In this document: piece by piece, positions 44,935 to 55,009 of the stretch
Layout: each line of letters opens with the position of its first letter
Position numbering within the stretch: the first letter of the stretch is position 1
Origin: Prorocentrum cordatum
Taxonomy: Eukaryota; Sar; Dinophyceae; Prorocentrales; Prorocentraceae
NCBI GenBank assembly: GCA_963575745.1
Contig: CAUYUJ010012102.1
Location: forward strand, 290,378 to 354,377
Length of the DNA stretch: 64,000 bases
Direction of reading: 5' to 3'
The notes under the pieces: generated by a model
Databases searched by the model: none
The model's input: the letters and a program-made list of their open reading frames with translations, nothing else
What the model was told of the DNA's origin: nothing
Position numbers and translations under genes: made by a program

Positions 44935-45375
44935 TCAGGAGGCCAGCTTGGAATCGCCGAACGCGGTGTGGAAGGCATGCAGCTGCAGCTTCGAGTCCAC
45001 GGGGCCAACATGTGAAAATGTGGGCGCCTGGGACCGACGATAAATGGCACAGTTAGCGGAGGACTCCTCGTCATCATCCTCACCCTTCCTCTCAGATTCC
45101 TCCTCCAATGCTTGGAGGTGCGTGAGATCATCATTCGCATACGCTGCGGGCCCACAGTCCTCCCACACATCCTCCAAACTGTCCTCTCCATCAACAGCCA
45201 CCGCCTCTGCCTCAGCCTGTCCTTCTCCCGCATGTTGCAGCTCCTTCTTCTCCTCGACCTCATCGTCATCAACACCACCACCAGTATCACCCTTCCCGCT
45301 GCGAAGAGGGGCGAAATGCAAGACCTTTGCCTCACCAGTGTTTATCTTGGCCTCCAGCTCTGCAATCTTCTCCTC
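44935..45375 (-). CDS. candidate terminal exon, acidic coiled-coil protein
   Basis: The minus strand reads CAG, a plausible 3' splice site (in-frame TGA just upstream, first exon base G), then EEKIAELEAKINTGEAKVLH and FAPLRSGKGDTGGG. A very acidic stretch follows (DDDEVEEKKELQ; EDSLEDVWEDCGPAAY), then ESERKGEDDDEESSANCAIY and AFHTAFGDSKLAS before a TGA. About 146 residues. The start is helical and heptad-like. Unlike other frames here it is not a microsatellite and its codons are varied. The G-x-x-KVLH string loosely recalls Mad1 proteins, but nothing else supports that, so no function is assigned. Upstream exons were not found. Confidence 0.45.
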   Translation of the reverse strand, partial: EEKIAELEAKINTGEAKVLHFAPLRSGKGDTGGGVDDDEVEEKKELQHAGEGQAEAEAVAVDGEDSLEDVWEDCGPAAYANDDLTHLQALEEESERKGEDDDEESSANCAIYRRSQAPTFSHVGPVDSKLQLHAFHTAFGDSKLAS

Positions 45376-45876
45376 CTGTCATGGGCAGATGCGACCAAAC
45401 CATTTACTGCAGCTTGCGGGATGCGTACATCGTGCGCAATATCTTGCACCACCGTGCACCTGAGGCAAACAGTCTGCAGCCCCCAAAAACTGTGAGTCGC
45501 AGTGTTGGGACGCTGCGTGCATGAGCCAAGCGACCCACATGATTAGCGAGCCTCGGCATTCAAGGGGCCAACTCATGATGATCTCTTAATGCGCGCTCAA
45601 AGCTCCCAGCCCCAAGGCTCGAACTCTATGCTTTGGAAGCGATGCCAAGGATCATAGCAGACATATTGCCATATCAATTGCGCGGACACATACATGTGAG
45701 ACCACGTTCTTGCTGTAAGGCATACGAAACGACTTAGTCGCAAATGCGCCCATGCAATCAGCCTTCGATGCTTGCGCGGCTCCTGGTGCCCCCACGTGAC
45801 ACGCGCACGGCCGCAGGGGCACATGGCTCCGCGTTCATTCTTTTTGTGTTGAAGAGATCGTGCGGTCCTGCGGAGC
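45376..45876. other. possible intron or upstream region of the candidate exon
   Basis: About 500 bp of non-repetitive sequence with no element recognised. If the exon at 44935 is real, this would be its preceding intron. Confidence 0.3.
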
Positions 45877-46055
45877 TCGAGGGCGTCCAAGAGAGGGGGG
45901 CGCAAATCATGGCCGCCGGCATGTGCGCGGGCCATGGGGGCCAGGGACGTATCGAAACAATAAGAGGCGCCGTGAAATCTGAGGAGATACCACGAACCCC
46001 GGCATGATATCCACCCCCCCTGGCCATCACGTCATCCACGTTTGGCCGCCCCGGA
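45877..46055 (+). mobile_element. element C5 (family C, diverged)
   Basis: 179 bp. The left end TCGAGGGCGTCCAAGAG and the right end TTTGGCCGCCCCGGA are eroded inverted repeats. The core CAGGGACGTATCGAAACAAT and AAGAGGCGCCGTGAAATCTG aligns with the family. Flanks GGAGC and GAAGC match at four of five. Confidence 0.75.
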
Positions 46056-46407
46056 GAAGCAGGAGGCCCCGATGACCGAGATAGGCCTTTAGAGCCCACC
46101 CCCCCAATAGTGGAACACACTGATTCGTTCGACGCCCCTACTGACGGACTGGGACCCCACCGATGGTGGAAAATAGTTGTTTCTCCTCGGTACCCGCCGC
46201 GCAACAACGACGACGGCGAGGAGGGGGAGGAGAAGAAGCGGGAGAAGAAGGAGGAGGGGCTGAGTTCATTCCCCGCCGAGAGAAGCAGGTATGGGGGGAC
46301 CCCCAAAAACTAAAGACCTCCTGAGGTTACGCGGATTGTAATCACACCCCAAGCACCACCGCCGTGCCCGCCTAGGGCCGCCCTGGGCCCTGGCATGGCT
46401 TCTAGCG

Positions 46408-46622
46408 GCCTCCCAGATGCGGTCCGAGTGGCTGGGGTCGGGAGATGGTGGGGCCGCATCGATGCCGCATCGACGAGGCATCGACGCATTGGCGACGACG
46501 GCGGTGCACCGGCGACGCTGGCATCGAGAACATCGGGCTCCACATCGATCCGCGCTGCGATGCGTTGGCGATGGGCCGCGATCCTCCGACCCCACCCGCT
46601 CGGACCCCATCATCTGGGAGGC
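46408..46622. mobile_element. fold-back element Q1
   Basis: 215 bp with inverted ends GCCTCCCAGATGCGGTCCGA (left) and TCGGACCCCATCATCTGGGAGGC (right, shortened by the rule on run length: TCATCTGGGAGGC at the very end). The interior is built from CATCGACG and TGGCGACG units and contains ATCGGGCTCCACATCGA, identical to Q2. Confidence 0.8.
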
Positions 46623-47002
46623 TCAGAGCTTCTGCGCCCTCCTGGGAACGGGACGGCCCTGGCTGGGCCCGGCGGTGGTCTGGGGTAAGGCGCGCCGGAG
46701 TCCGCTGGGGAGGCGGGGCCCGGAAGGCCGGCGCGGGCGGGCCGGGGCCCTCAGCTGCAGATGTGGACCTTGTGGTCAGTGCCGCGTGTGGCGTAGGAGC
46801 GCTTGTTCCAGACTGCTCCATTGAGTGCTGTCCTGCGCTATGTGTAGACCACCGTTCGCTTCCAGGCTGGTTGGAGAAACATGCTTGCTGTCAGAATGTG
46901 TGTGATGTCGTCTTCCCACCTCTCCCTCTGACCCCCGTGTCTGCGGACTGCTTGCCAGAGGTCGTGGATGCCCGGCTCCTATCGCAGCAAGACGGGCCCA
47001 TC
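46623..47002. other. no recognisable feature
   Basis: About 380 bp; no element or motif seen. Confidence 0.35.
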
Positions 47003-47050
47003 GGAGTCGGAACCTGCAGAAGACCTTGAACCATTCCGCCAACATAAATA
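47003..47050 (+). repeat. repeat O1
   Basis: CGGAGTCGGAACCTGCAGAA to AACATAAATA matches O2 at 47640-47688 with a few differences. Confidence 0.65.
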
Positions 47051-47261
47051 GCGGAGCATTTTCTTAGGGTTGAGGGGTCAGGGTGAAATCCACATGGGCT
47101 TCTGCACCTCGAGAGTCAATCCGTCTTGTGATTCACCTTTTGCAAATTCAAGCCTCGAAAATCCATCGAAACGGCATTTCAAATTTCACCCTTTGCCCTC
47201 CACCCAAAGAAAATGCTCGCAAAATAATCAGGATCGTGAGCCGGGGTCGAACAAACACGCG

Positions 47262-47655
47262 AGCCGGCATCGGATCCGGGGTCGGGGAGGCGGGACGGGA
47301 GCCGGAGCCGAAGGGGCAGGAGCTGGAGATTGGAGCCGGAGCCGGAGAGGCGGGAGCTGTCATCGGAGCCGGAGTCGGAATTGCCGTCGCTCGGACGTCC
47401 ATTGCCCGTGCTTTCTCCGATTCCGTGGTTTTTTTCGCCAAATGATCAAGGATGCTGCTCGATGGTTCTCGCCGAGAAAAGATGCACACGTCCGAGCGAT
47501 GCCAAGCGGAGAGATGGGACGGGCGCCGGAGTCGGAAACCAGGGAACTGGAATCGGAGCTGGAGTCGGAGAAGCGGGCGCCGAAATGGGAAACGGAGTCG
47601 TCAAGATGGACGGGAGCTGGAGTCGTAAAGTCGGGAGCCGGAGTCGGAACCAGCA
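47262..47655 (+). repeat. GGAGCC/GGAGTC minisatellite, split by B4
   Basis: Hexamer-type units GGAGCCGGAG and GGAGTCGGAA run from 47262 to 47380 and from 47507 to 47655 with element B4 between them. Confidence 0.8.
47381..47506 (+). mobile_element. element B4 (family B)
   Basis: 126 bp with ends TTGCCGTCGCTCGGACGTCC and ACGTCCGAGCGATGCCAAG. Flanks CGGAA and CGGAG differ at one of five bases. It lies inside the GGAGCC minisatellite. Confidence 0.87.
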
Positions 47656-47688
47656 GAAGACTTTCGACCATTCCTGTCAACATAAATA
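47640..47688 (+). repeat. repeat O2
   Basis: Second copy of O (see 47003), bounding the minisatellite on its right, so 47003-47688 may derive from a larger duplication. Confidence 0.6.
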
Positions 47689-47918
47689 ATCCAGATCGTT
47701 GGCCTTCTGCGGACCTGGCGCTGGAGCTCTGATGGAGCCCCCCGTGACTGCTTCTTTCCTTTCCCGGGCAACGTTCGTTACCCTGGGGGGGGGTCTCGGG
47801 CGAGAGGGCAACAGGAACGGCGGCCGCGGCGCGCACCCGCCAGGGTGCGTCCGCGCCGCGGGCGCAGCAGTCGCATGCGCGCACCATGGTACAGGACCCC
47901 CCCCCCAATTGCAACCGT

Positions 47919-48056
47919 CTCGCCATCGCTCAGACGTCTATTCCTCGTGTATTTTTCGATGTCGTGCGTGTTTTATTTTCTTCGCCAAATGATCAAGGAT
48001 GGTCCTCGATGGCCGTCGCCGAGAAAAAAAATGCACACGTCCGAGCGATGCCAAGT
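47919..48056 (+). mobile_element. element B5 (family B)
   Basis: 138 bp with ends CTCGCCATCGCTCAGACGTC and ACGTCCGAGCGATGCCAAG. The T-rich centre is conserved (GTCGTGCGTGTTTTATTTTC, ATGATCAAGGATGG). Confidence 0.87.
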
Positions 48057-48852
48057 CGTTAGCGTTGCCCTGGGGTGTGTGCGTGTGTGGCCCGGGTAGC
48101 GAGCGCTACCCTGGGGAGGAGAGCAACAAAAAACGAGCACCCGCCCACTCCCGCACCACCATGCCCTCGACGAGTCTCTGCCGAGCTGCGCATCCAGGCC
48201 GTGTACGGCTTCCCGCAGCGGGCAGCGCAGCTTCCCGCTGCACGCCCGACATGCTGTTGGCATGGGCTCCTTGTTTGCCTTGGAGATGTTCGTCTTCTCA
48301 AGCTCGAGGTCGCACCTGCCGTGTTTGCAGATGGAATCGAGCACGAGACCAGAATGACAGTGCTAAAATGCATACCTTAATGACCAAAGACGAAAACCTA
48401 AAACTGCGACGAGGCCAAATCCGCCGACCCTGTCGGCGTGTGTGAGAGGCTATTCCCATTGAGTCGTCGTCGTCGCCGCTCCCCTCCCTGGACGCTTTTC
48501 CGTTTTCGTCGTCGTCTTCGCCGCTCCCCCCCTGTCCTTGTCCGTGGGCACTCCTCTTCAAACGTTCCAGCCAGCGGGAGATCGAGCATCGTCGTAATCG
48601 AGTCGAAGGGAAGCCCCTTCTCCTTGATGCCTCTCCCACCAGGAGGGGGGGTCCTAGGAAAGCAGAGGGGGGGGGATCCCCGGGGGGGTAGCGGGCGGCG
48701 TCCCCAGGGGGGTAGCGGTGGGGTCACAGGGGTAAGACCCCCCCCCTGGGGTGGAGTACCCCTCCCCGGGAGAAGCTTTTCCCTTGCATCGAGCGAACAG
48801 TCCTGCGTGCGTCCTCACCTCGATCCGAAGAGAAACTGAGGTGCGACCACTC
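48057..48852. other. no recognisable gene; G-run rich
   Basis: Contains GTCGTC-rich text around 48464-48535 and several GGGGGG runs from 48640 to 48760. No feature assigned. Confidence 0.4.
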
Positions 48853-48955
48853 TAGAGGAGGAGGAGGAGGAGGAGGAGGAGGAGGAGGAGGAGGAGGAGG
48901 AGGAGGAGGAGAGGAGGAGGAGGAGGAGGAGGGAGGGAGGAGGAGGGAGGAGGAG
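48853..48955 (+). repeat. (GGA)n microsatellite
   Basis: Nearly pure GGA. Confidence 0.96.
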
Positions 48956-51264
48956 CCTGGGCGGGTACCGTAGGCTCTCCCTCGGCAAGTTTGGCACCAA
49001 CCACACACCGGGTGCTCGTGTTGAAAAAGCATGCAGCGCACGCTGCCGTAATGCTTCCTGCTACTTATCTCCCTCCTCCTCCTCCTCCACCTGCTCCACC
49101 TGCTCCTCCTCTGTATCCTTCGCCCCTTCCTCTTGCGGCGGGACCATATGCAGACCTTGCAAATAAGATACGGCACGAACCAACAATGGACCACCATATC
49201 ACTGTCACATGTGTCACCTCCCTCCAGGACCTCAGCCGATCTATCTGCAACAACAACGATAGGCGCTCGATTCTGGAAGCGGCAATCTTCCGGACAACCA
49301 GCAACACTCAAACAAAATGTTTGTATACTTCAGCGTGAACATCATACAGTTTAGCTCTTCAGATCACCAGGCCACGCAATCAATGGACACACACACACAC
49401 TCAACACATCACGCGTTCGGCGACACCTCTCCCGCATCCACAAATGTGTCGCAACTATCCCATTCGAAAGGCTACGGCCCTCTTCATTGGCCCAACAAGA
49501 TATCATGCGAGCATCCCCAAAGGCACCACGTCTTGTGTTCGTCTTCGTCCTTCTGCTCTGCCATGAGGCGGAAAATCATCTTCTGAATCATCCCCTGCAC
49601 CTTGCTTAAATAGCATCTCAATCTACTGTGCAGCACGGCGTGACATGTATGCCCTTCTAGAACAATGGGCTAGCGCGAAATCTTAAGCAATCCGGACTGG
49701 GCCTCAATATTCTTCTCCCCTGGCGAAACCGTCGCTCCAAAACACGGCTCCGTGATGCCGCTTGCCGAATCGACGCAGCCATGACCGGGCCAATTCCAAC
49801 ATTCGGGGGCGCGCAAACATGGATTAACGATTCACGGATTTGGCGCGCGGTCGCCAAATCCATGGGTCGGGGGAGGTGCCCTCCCCAAAATGCGGCCGGT
49901 GCCGCCTCGTTCGGCGGCATACATGCACGATTTCCCATGGAAGCGTGACCCGTCGCTAATCCACGCCCCCTCAATCCATGTTTGCGATCGCCTGAAACAT
50001 TGCTCAGTGGCAGCTGGGTCCTGTGATGCCAGGCACACCACGGAAAGGGGGGGAGGGGGCTTGACGGGAGGTGGGCCCGAGAGGGGGGGCTCGCCTCGTG
50101 AGCGCGGCGGCACTCGCCTCCGAGTGTGGGAGCCACCACTGACCACTGGTCTTCGGCCTGCCGCAAGAGAGGACCGCGGGGGCCTGCTGCGCCCCCAGAG
50201 GCTGGGGGGGGGGTCCACGGGAGGGCAGACGCAGGAGCGGGGGGAGGTGGGACGAGAGGCACGACGGGGAACAGCGGGGCAGGGGCGAGTGGGGGGGCAG
50301 GAGCACGAGGACACTGAGTAGGATTCAGGCGTCGCGCGCGATCAAGTTGCGTGGAGCGCATGTTCTGGGCAAGTTCAGCTGTCCGGGGACATCAGCAATG
50401 AATTTCGGGCGCCGCCGCTTATCGGCGCGCTCTGACAAGGGGGCACTCTGGGAGGAACACGCAGACTGTTGATTGCGAGGCCTTGCGAAAGCCAAGAGCC
50501 TAACAAGAAGTTCGCCAATTCCATGCAACGGTCAAGAAATGAATGCTGAAATGGATGTCACTGGCCTGCACGATGTAAAACTCACTCCCCGTAATGCTGT
50601 CGGGTCTCCGTCGCGCATGAGCCATAAGGTTACGGAAACATAGAAGAATGGACTGATAAGCGCACCTCGTCGAATGGACCAGTCGCCATATGTGCCACCT
50701 GGCACGGGAAATGGTTCATACTCAGCATGCGCAATGAGCCATGAGCTCTAATTCGGAGAAGACAACATGCAGTGCAATCTGCCTGCAAGCAAACCAACCA
50801 TTCCCACGACACCATAAATGCTCGTCCCCGCGACCCAATAGCAATCATCTGTTCCGTAGAGACCTGGTCGATGTGCCATCCAGAGATAGCATTGTCAGAC
50901 CAAATACATTGTATAAACATCCATTACATGTATAACATACAAAGTGAGGGCGCGCGGTGAGTACTCATGCAAGCCCGCCGGACGCCAAAGACGAAGCCTC
51001 CCGAGCAGTGTGCGGCCAAGAAGCTGGCGGATGCGAGGATACACCAGGGACGATGCTGCCCGTCCTTACTATGGACGTTGTCTGCACCCTGCACCTGCGC
51101 GAGGATCAGAACGCAACTTGGGCGACGGGAAGCAAGACGGACCCGAAACTAGATGGACGGAAGACCTGCTCTGCGAACTCGGCGAACGCCTTGTTGTCGG
51201 ACCTGCCGCCGCCGCGCATCGGAGCAGCTTGAGACAAGGCAGTGCAGAGACAAGAGAACATGCT
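48956..51264. other. no recognisable gene in 2.3 kb
   Basis: Non-repetitive except for a short CTC block near 49070-49115. A plus frame ending at 49338 (LSRSICNNNDRRSILEAAIF) and a Pro-rich minus frame at 49657-50361 have plausible composition but no motif, no splice context and no homologue in the window. 50560-51000 is lower in GC. Confidence 0.35.
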
Positions 51265-51415
51265 TGCAGGGGCCCTGGGACACACAAATACCAGGATTCC
51301 CGTATATGTTCCCGTAGTTTCTGGGTTTTTGTCTTCCCCCCCCCATTTCCCATATTTTCCCATAGTTTCCTGAAAATCGACGATGAATCGTGTCTGTGTT
51401 TTTTCCCCTCCTGGA
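51265..51415 (+). mobile_element. element A8 (family A, internal deletion)
   Basis: 151 bp with ends TGCAGGGGCCCTGGGACACA and TTTTCCCCTCCTGGA. It lacks about 15 bp of the ATAAATACACAC segment near the left end. Perfect 4-bp duplication TGCT (51261-51264 and 51416-51419). Confidence 0.92.
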
Positions 51416-51595
51416 TGCTCCATCGACACTGCCCTGGGCCACCTCGCTGCACGAGACGTGTGCCCACGCAGGACGAACGCTCACCGAGCGGGCTCCGTCC
51501 CCTCTCCTCCCGCCCCATCGCGGGCAGACATGTGTGTTTCGACTCCCGGCCGACTTCTGCTCGTCCCACACCCCTCACTCCTTACAGGCGGACTT

Positions 51596-51718
51596 GATTG
51601 GAGAGGACGCGCGAGAGGACAAGAGACCCTTTCCGAGGGGAACACTGCCATAGGAATGTCGGAGGCATGGGTCGCGAGACACAGGACACAAGGGTACCCT
51701 TGACTTGGCAGGGGTGGC
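51596..51718 (+). repeat. repeat M2 (uninterrupted)
   Basis: Contains GAGAGGACAAGAGACCC with no A element, then TTCCGAGGGGAACACTGCC and CTTGACTTGGCAGGGG. It is the empty-site counterpart of M1 (19253). Confidence 0.65.
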
Positions 51719-52405
51719 CACCCGCATTATCTGGGATTGATCTGGCCCGCGTAGGGCTCTGTAGGGGGGTCGCCAAGTGTGACCCAGAAGAAGCCTGGAG
51801 CCGCCAGATCGGGAACAGCTCTTATTTCAGGACAGCGCTGGACGGTGTCTACGTAAGACAGAGTGTGATCTTAGAGAACTCAGACTGATTACAATGTGGG
51901 GGGGAACACAACGCGAAAACGGGAGGCCCGAATACGGAATCATCCTTGACCACCCGCTGCCTTGATGACTCGGGGCCCTGACTCACCACGATTGAAGCAG
52001 GGCCAGGTGGAAACGGGGCCTGGAACCCAGAGCCACCCCCCAAGATCAAGCCTTTATTCTCAATGCATTGTGGACGGTCCTGGGGCCCAGGGAGGATCCC
52101 GGGACACGGGAGCCCGAAAGCAGCGAAACTTTAGGACCCGGTTCCCCAAGACCCCTCTCATCACTGGCGCCCTCCATCCTCAGGGAGCCCACACAACACG
52201 CACGCGCCCAACCACGCACATGAACACGGCCCCCGAGTCCGCGAGACCAGCCTCATGATACGATCGCTCGCGCCCTGCGTTACTTTCGAAACCAACGCGG
52301 GCTCATGCGCGTGTGCCTTTTTTCCGCGCCCGAGTCCTCGACGCTTCCCACCCCCCACCCTGGCAGCAGGGCGGGCGGCGTGTCTCGTGTACGCTGCCTC
52401 GATAG
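51719..52405. other. no recognisable feature
   Basis: About 690 bp of non-repetitive sequence. Confidence 0.4.
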
Positions 52406-52666
52406 AGGCCTCCTAGATGGGGTCGGAGTAGATGGGGTCGGAGGATCGCGCTACATCGCCGATACATCGGCGATGCATCGGCGATGCATCGGCGATGTAT
52501 CAGCGATGCACCGGCCATGCATCGGCGACGTCGACGGTGCATCGGCGACGCCGGCGTGGACAAGATCGGGCTCCACATCGAGCAGCATCGGCGATGCATC
52601 GCCGATGCATCGGCGATGCGGCGCGATCCTCCGGCCCCATCTACTCCGACCCCATCTAGGAGGCCT
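52406..52666. mobile_element. fold-back element Q2
   Basis: 261 bp with a 46-bp TIR carrying a single mismatch (left AGGCCTCCTAGATGGGGTCG, right the reverse complement ending ATCTAGGAGGCCT). The interior is an 11-bp tandem repeat CATCGGCGATG and variants, itself nearly palindromic, plus ATCGGGCTCCACATCGA shared with Q1. Both ends carry the StuI-like palindrome AGGCCT. Confidence 0.9.
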
Positions 52667-52968
52667 AGACTCGACCGGGGCTCCCACGATGCGCCCCGCC
52701 GGTGGAGGCAGGAGCGTGGGCCACAACGTTGCCATCGCCACTGCCCAATGCCGAAGGAGCCTGCACACCTACGGAACTGCGAGCCGCGGCCCCTGCTCCT
52801 GCCCTCGCAGCCTCTTCCCCCTGGCGGCGCGCGGCGGGGGCGCGCCTCCTGGCCTCGCGCCGCAGGAGGTTGACCGCGCGCTCCCGCGCCGCGGAGGCCT
52901 GAAGAGCGTTCGGGCGCGCGGGCGATGGGGTGAGGGCTAATCAGGGGGGCCTGGGGCGAGGGGGGCTG
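52667..52968. other. no recognisable feature
   Basis: GC-rich, about 300 bp, nothing assigned. Confidence 0.4.
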
Positions 52969-53132
52969 TTGGGCGTCGCTTGCTCGGGGGGCGATCGTGA
53001 AGCGTGCACTCCTCGGGCCCAGCAGGCCCCTTCTGGGCCCCAGTGGGTCTATCTCTAGGGGCCCCAAGGAGCCCCTGTTCTACGGCCCTGGCTGCCCCAC
53101 CACGTATCCCCCCCTCATTACGCGACGCCCAA
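52969..53132 (+). mobile_element. element G3 (family G)
   Basis: 164 bp with inverted ends TTGGGCGTCGC and GCGACGCCCAA. Shared G text includes CTTCTGGGCCCC and GGCTGCCCCACCACGTATCC. Perfect 5-bp duplication GGCTG (52964-52968 and 53133-53137). It defines the family boundaries. Confidence 0.88.
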
Positions 53133-53504
53133 GGCTGCCGCTGCCACGAAGATCTGGCAGGACGAGAGTGGGTGCAACAGAGGGAAATTGAATCGGCAGC
53201 GCGCAGCAAGGCCGTCCCCCCTGTTTTGCCGCCCCGCTTTCACATGCCCGGAGCCCAGGGCGAGGGATGCCGCTGTCACGAACATGTCACAAACCAACCA
53301 TACACATAAACAGAAAAGAAACCAAATTGAAACGGTCACCCAACCGGAAAATCGGCGTCGGTTTCGGTCCGTTTCGCGCGTGCGGGCGAGGCGAAACAGC
53401 GCGAATGCCTCTGCAAGGGGCCAAATTGAGTCGGGCCCCCAGGCGCCAAGGAATGCCCGTGGCGTTGTTAGGGTGACGCCGATGGTCATCCGTCTAGATG
53501 ACCC
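53133..53504. other. no recognisable feature
   Basis: About 370 bp; nothing assigned. Confidence 0.4.
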
Positions 53505-53720
53505 CACGGTTGTCCCCATGGTTGTCCCGATGGTTGCCCAGACGGTTGCGCCCATGGTTGTTGTTGTCCCGATTGTTATCCCGATGATTGATCGCATGGT
53601 TGTCCCATTGGTTGTCTCCGATGGTTGTCCCGAAATTGTTTTGGGTTTTGTTTCGCGAATGTCCCGTGTTTTCTGGCGGTTGTGCTGTGTTCCCCTGTTT
53701 GTCCCGTGGCCGTTTCGGTG
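53505..53720 (+). repeat. 12-bp minisatellite
   Basis: ATGGTTGTCCCG-type units, regular from 53505 to about 53640 and degenerate beyond. The 12-bp period gives four-residue Thr/Gly-rich repeats on the minus strand. Confidence 0.85.
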
Positions 53721-54059
53721 GTTTTCCTGATGGTTGTTTTGTGGCTGTCCCATGCTCGTTCTGTGGCTCTCCCGTAAGTGGTCCGTTCTCCTCCCGTGTT
53801 CTCTCCTCGATTGCACTGTGGTTGTCCTCGATGATGGCGTGGACGATCGAGACAACAATCTGCGATGGAGAAAAACATCGTGTCGCCGGCACCGTGGCCC
53901 CCATACTAGCAAACACAAAGAGCTCGGACAGAGGGCGGCCAATTCGGGTTTGCCCCCGGGCCGTCTGGGAGGCCAGGGGGGGTCCCAAATAGCCCGAGGG
54001 CGGAACATTCGGATCGGCGGGGGTGGCTACCAGGACTGATCGAAAAGCATCCCGTGCCC

Positions 54060-54610
54060 CCTGGCGCGGGCGTCTTGCAGTCGTGGGACGATGACCGACG
54101 GGCGACGCCGACACCGAAAACGACGGCGGACTGCGGATGGCACTTGAGGGGGGGGTGCTGCGTGGGCGTCCTGCAGTCCTGGGGCGACGATGGCCGACGA
54201 CGACGACGACGAGGACGAGGACGACGACGACGACTGCGGACAGCGGACGGACGGCAGATGGGTGGGAGGGGGTGCTGCGCGGGCGTCCTACAGTCCCCGA
54301 GCGACGAGACGACGGCGGACGACAGCGGACTGCGGATGGCAGATGGAGGGGGGATGGCGTCCTGCAGTCCTGGGGCGGCCACGACGACGACGACGATGAC
54401 GACGACGACGACGACGGACGACGCCGGCGGACTGCAGATGGCAGATGGGGTGGGGGGGCGCGCTGCGTGGGTGTCCTGCAGTCCCGAAGGACGAGACGAC
54501 AGCGAAGACAACAGCGGACTGCGGATGGTAGAAAGGGTGTGGGGGGGGACTCGGGAGGGAATATGGGATGTTGGGGGGGGTGCTGCGGTGCGTCCTACAG
54601 CGCCGAAAGA
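54060..54610 (+). repeat. tandem repeat with internal GAC expansions
   Basis: The word GCGTCCTGCAGTC or a variant occurs near 54067, 54168, 54281, 54357, 54470 and 54590 (76-120 bp apart). Units share GGACTGCGGATGGCAGATGG and differ mainly in the length of internal ACG/GAC triplet runs (54195-54235 and 54380-54420). Confidence 0.85.
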
Positions 54611-54649
54611 CGAAACGATAGGACGGTCGACAGGCTGTACATACGCCTA

Positions 54650-54835
54650 TTGTAGCTGTGCGTAGGCCCATGGTAGACCAACGCACAGGCTGCGCACAGG
54701 CCCTACGGCGGAGGCGTCCACAGGCCTGTGCACACCCCACGCATGGGCCTACCATAGGCCGGTGCACACCCTATGCACAGGGCTGTGATAGACCTGTGCA
54801 TGGGGTGTGCATGGTTCCACAGAGGGGCCTATCAT
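54650..54835. repeat. inverted and direct repeats of a CCTATGCACAGG-type word
   Basis: Alternating forward and reverse copies of GGCCTGTGCACACC, GGCCCATGG and GCCTACCATAGG. Strong local fold-back potential. Ends not defined. Confidence 0.6.
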
Positions 54836-54960
54836 GAGCTATGCCATTCGCTATCGTCGGGATCGTCGATTGCTGGAGAGTGGCGCTCCGCCACTTGACC
54901 CTGGCGGTATCGCCCACCGTTCGGAACAGCTGCTCCCTGGTCGTGGTCTTCACGGTACGA

Positions 54961-55009
54961 TGAGGAGGAGGAGGAGGAGGAGGAGGAGGAGGAGGAGGAG
55001 GAGGAGAAG
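54961..55009 (+). repeat. (GGA)n microsatellite
   Basis: Sixteen or so GGA triplets. Confidence 0.96.

Noticed and set aside
49657-50361. 234-codon minus frame with a plausible C-terminal half
   Set aside because: Pro-rich first half, overlapping open frames, no motif and no splice evidence; recorded only as unassigned.
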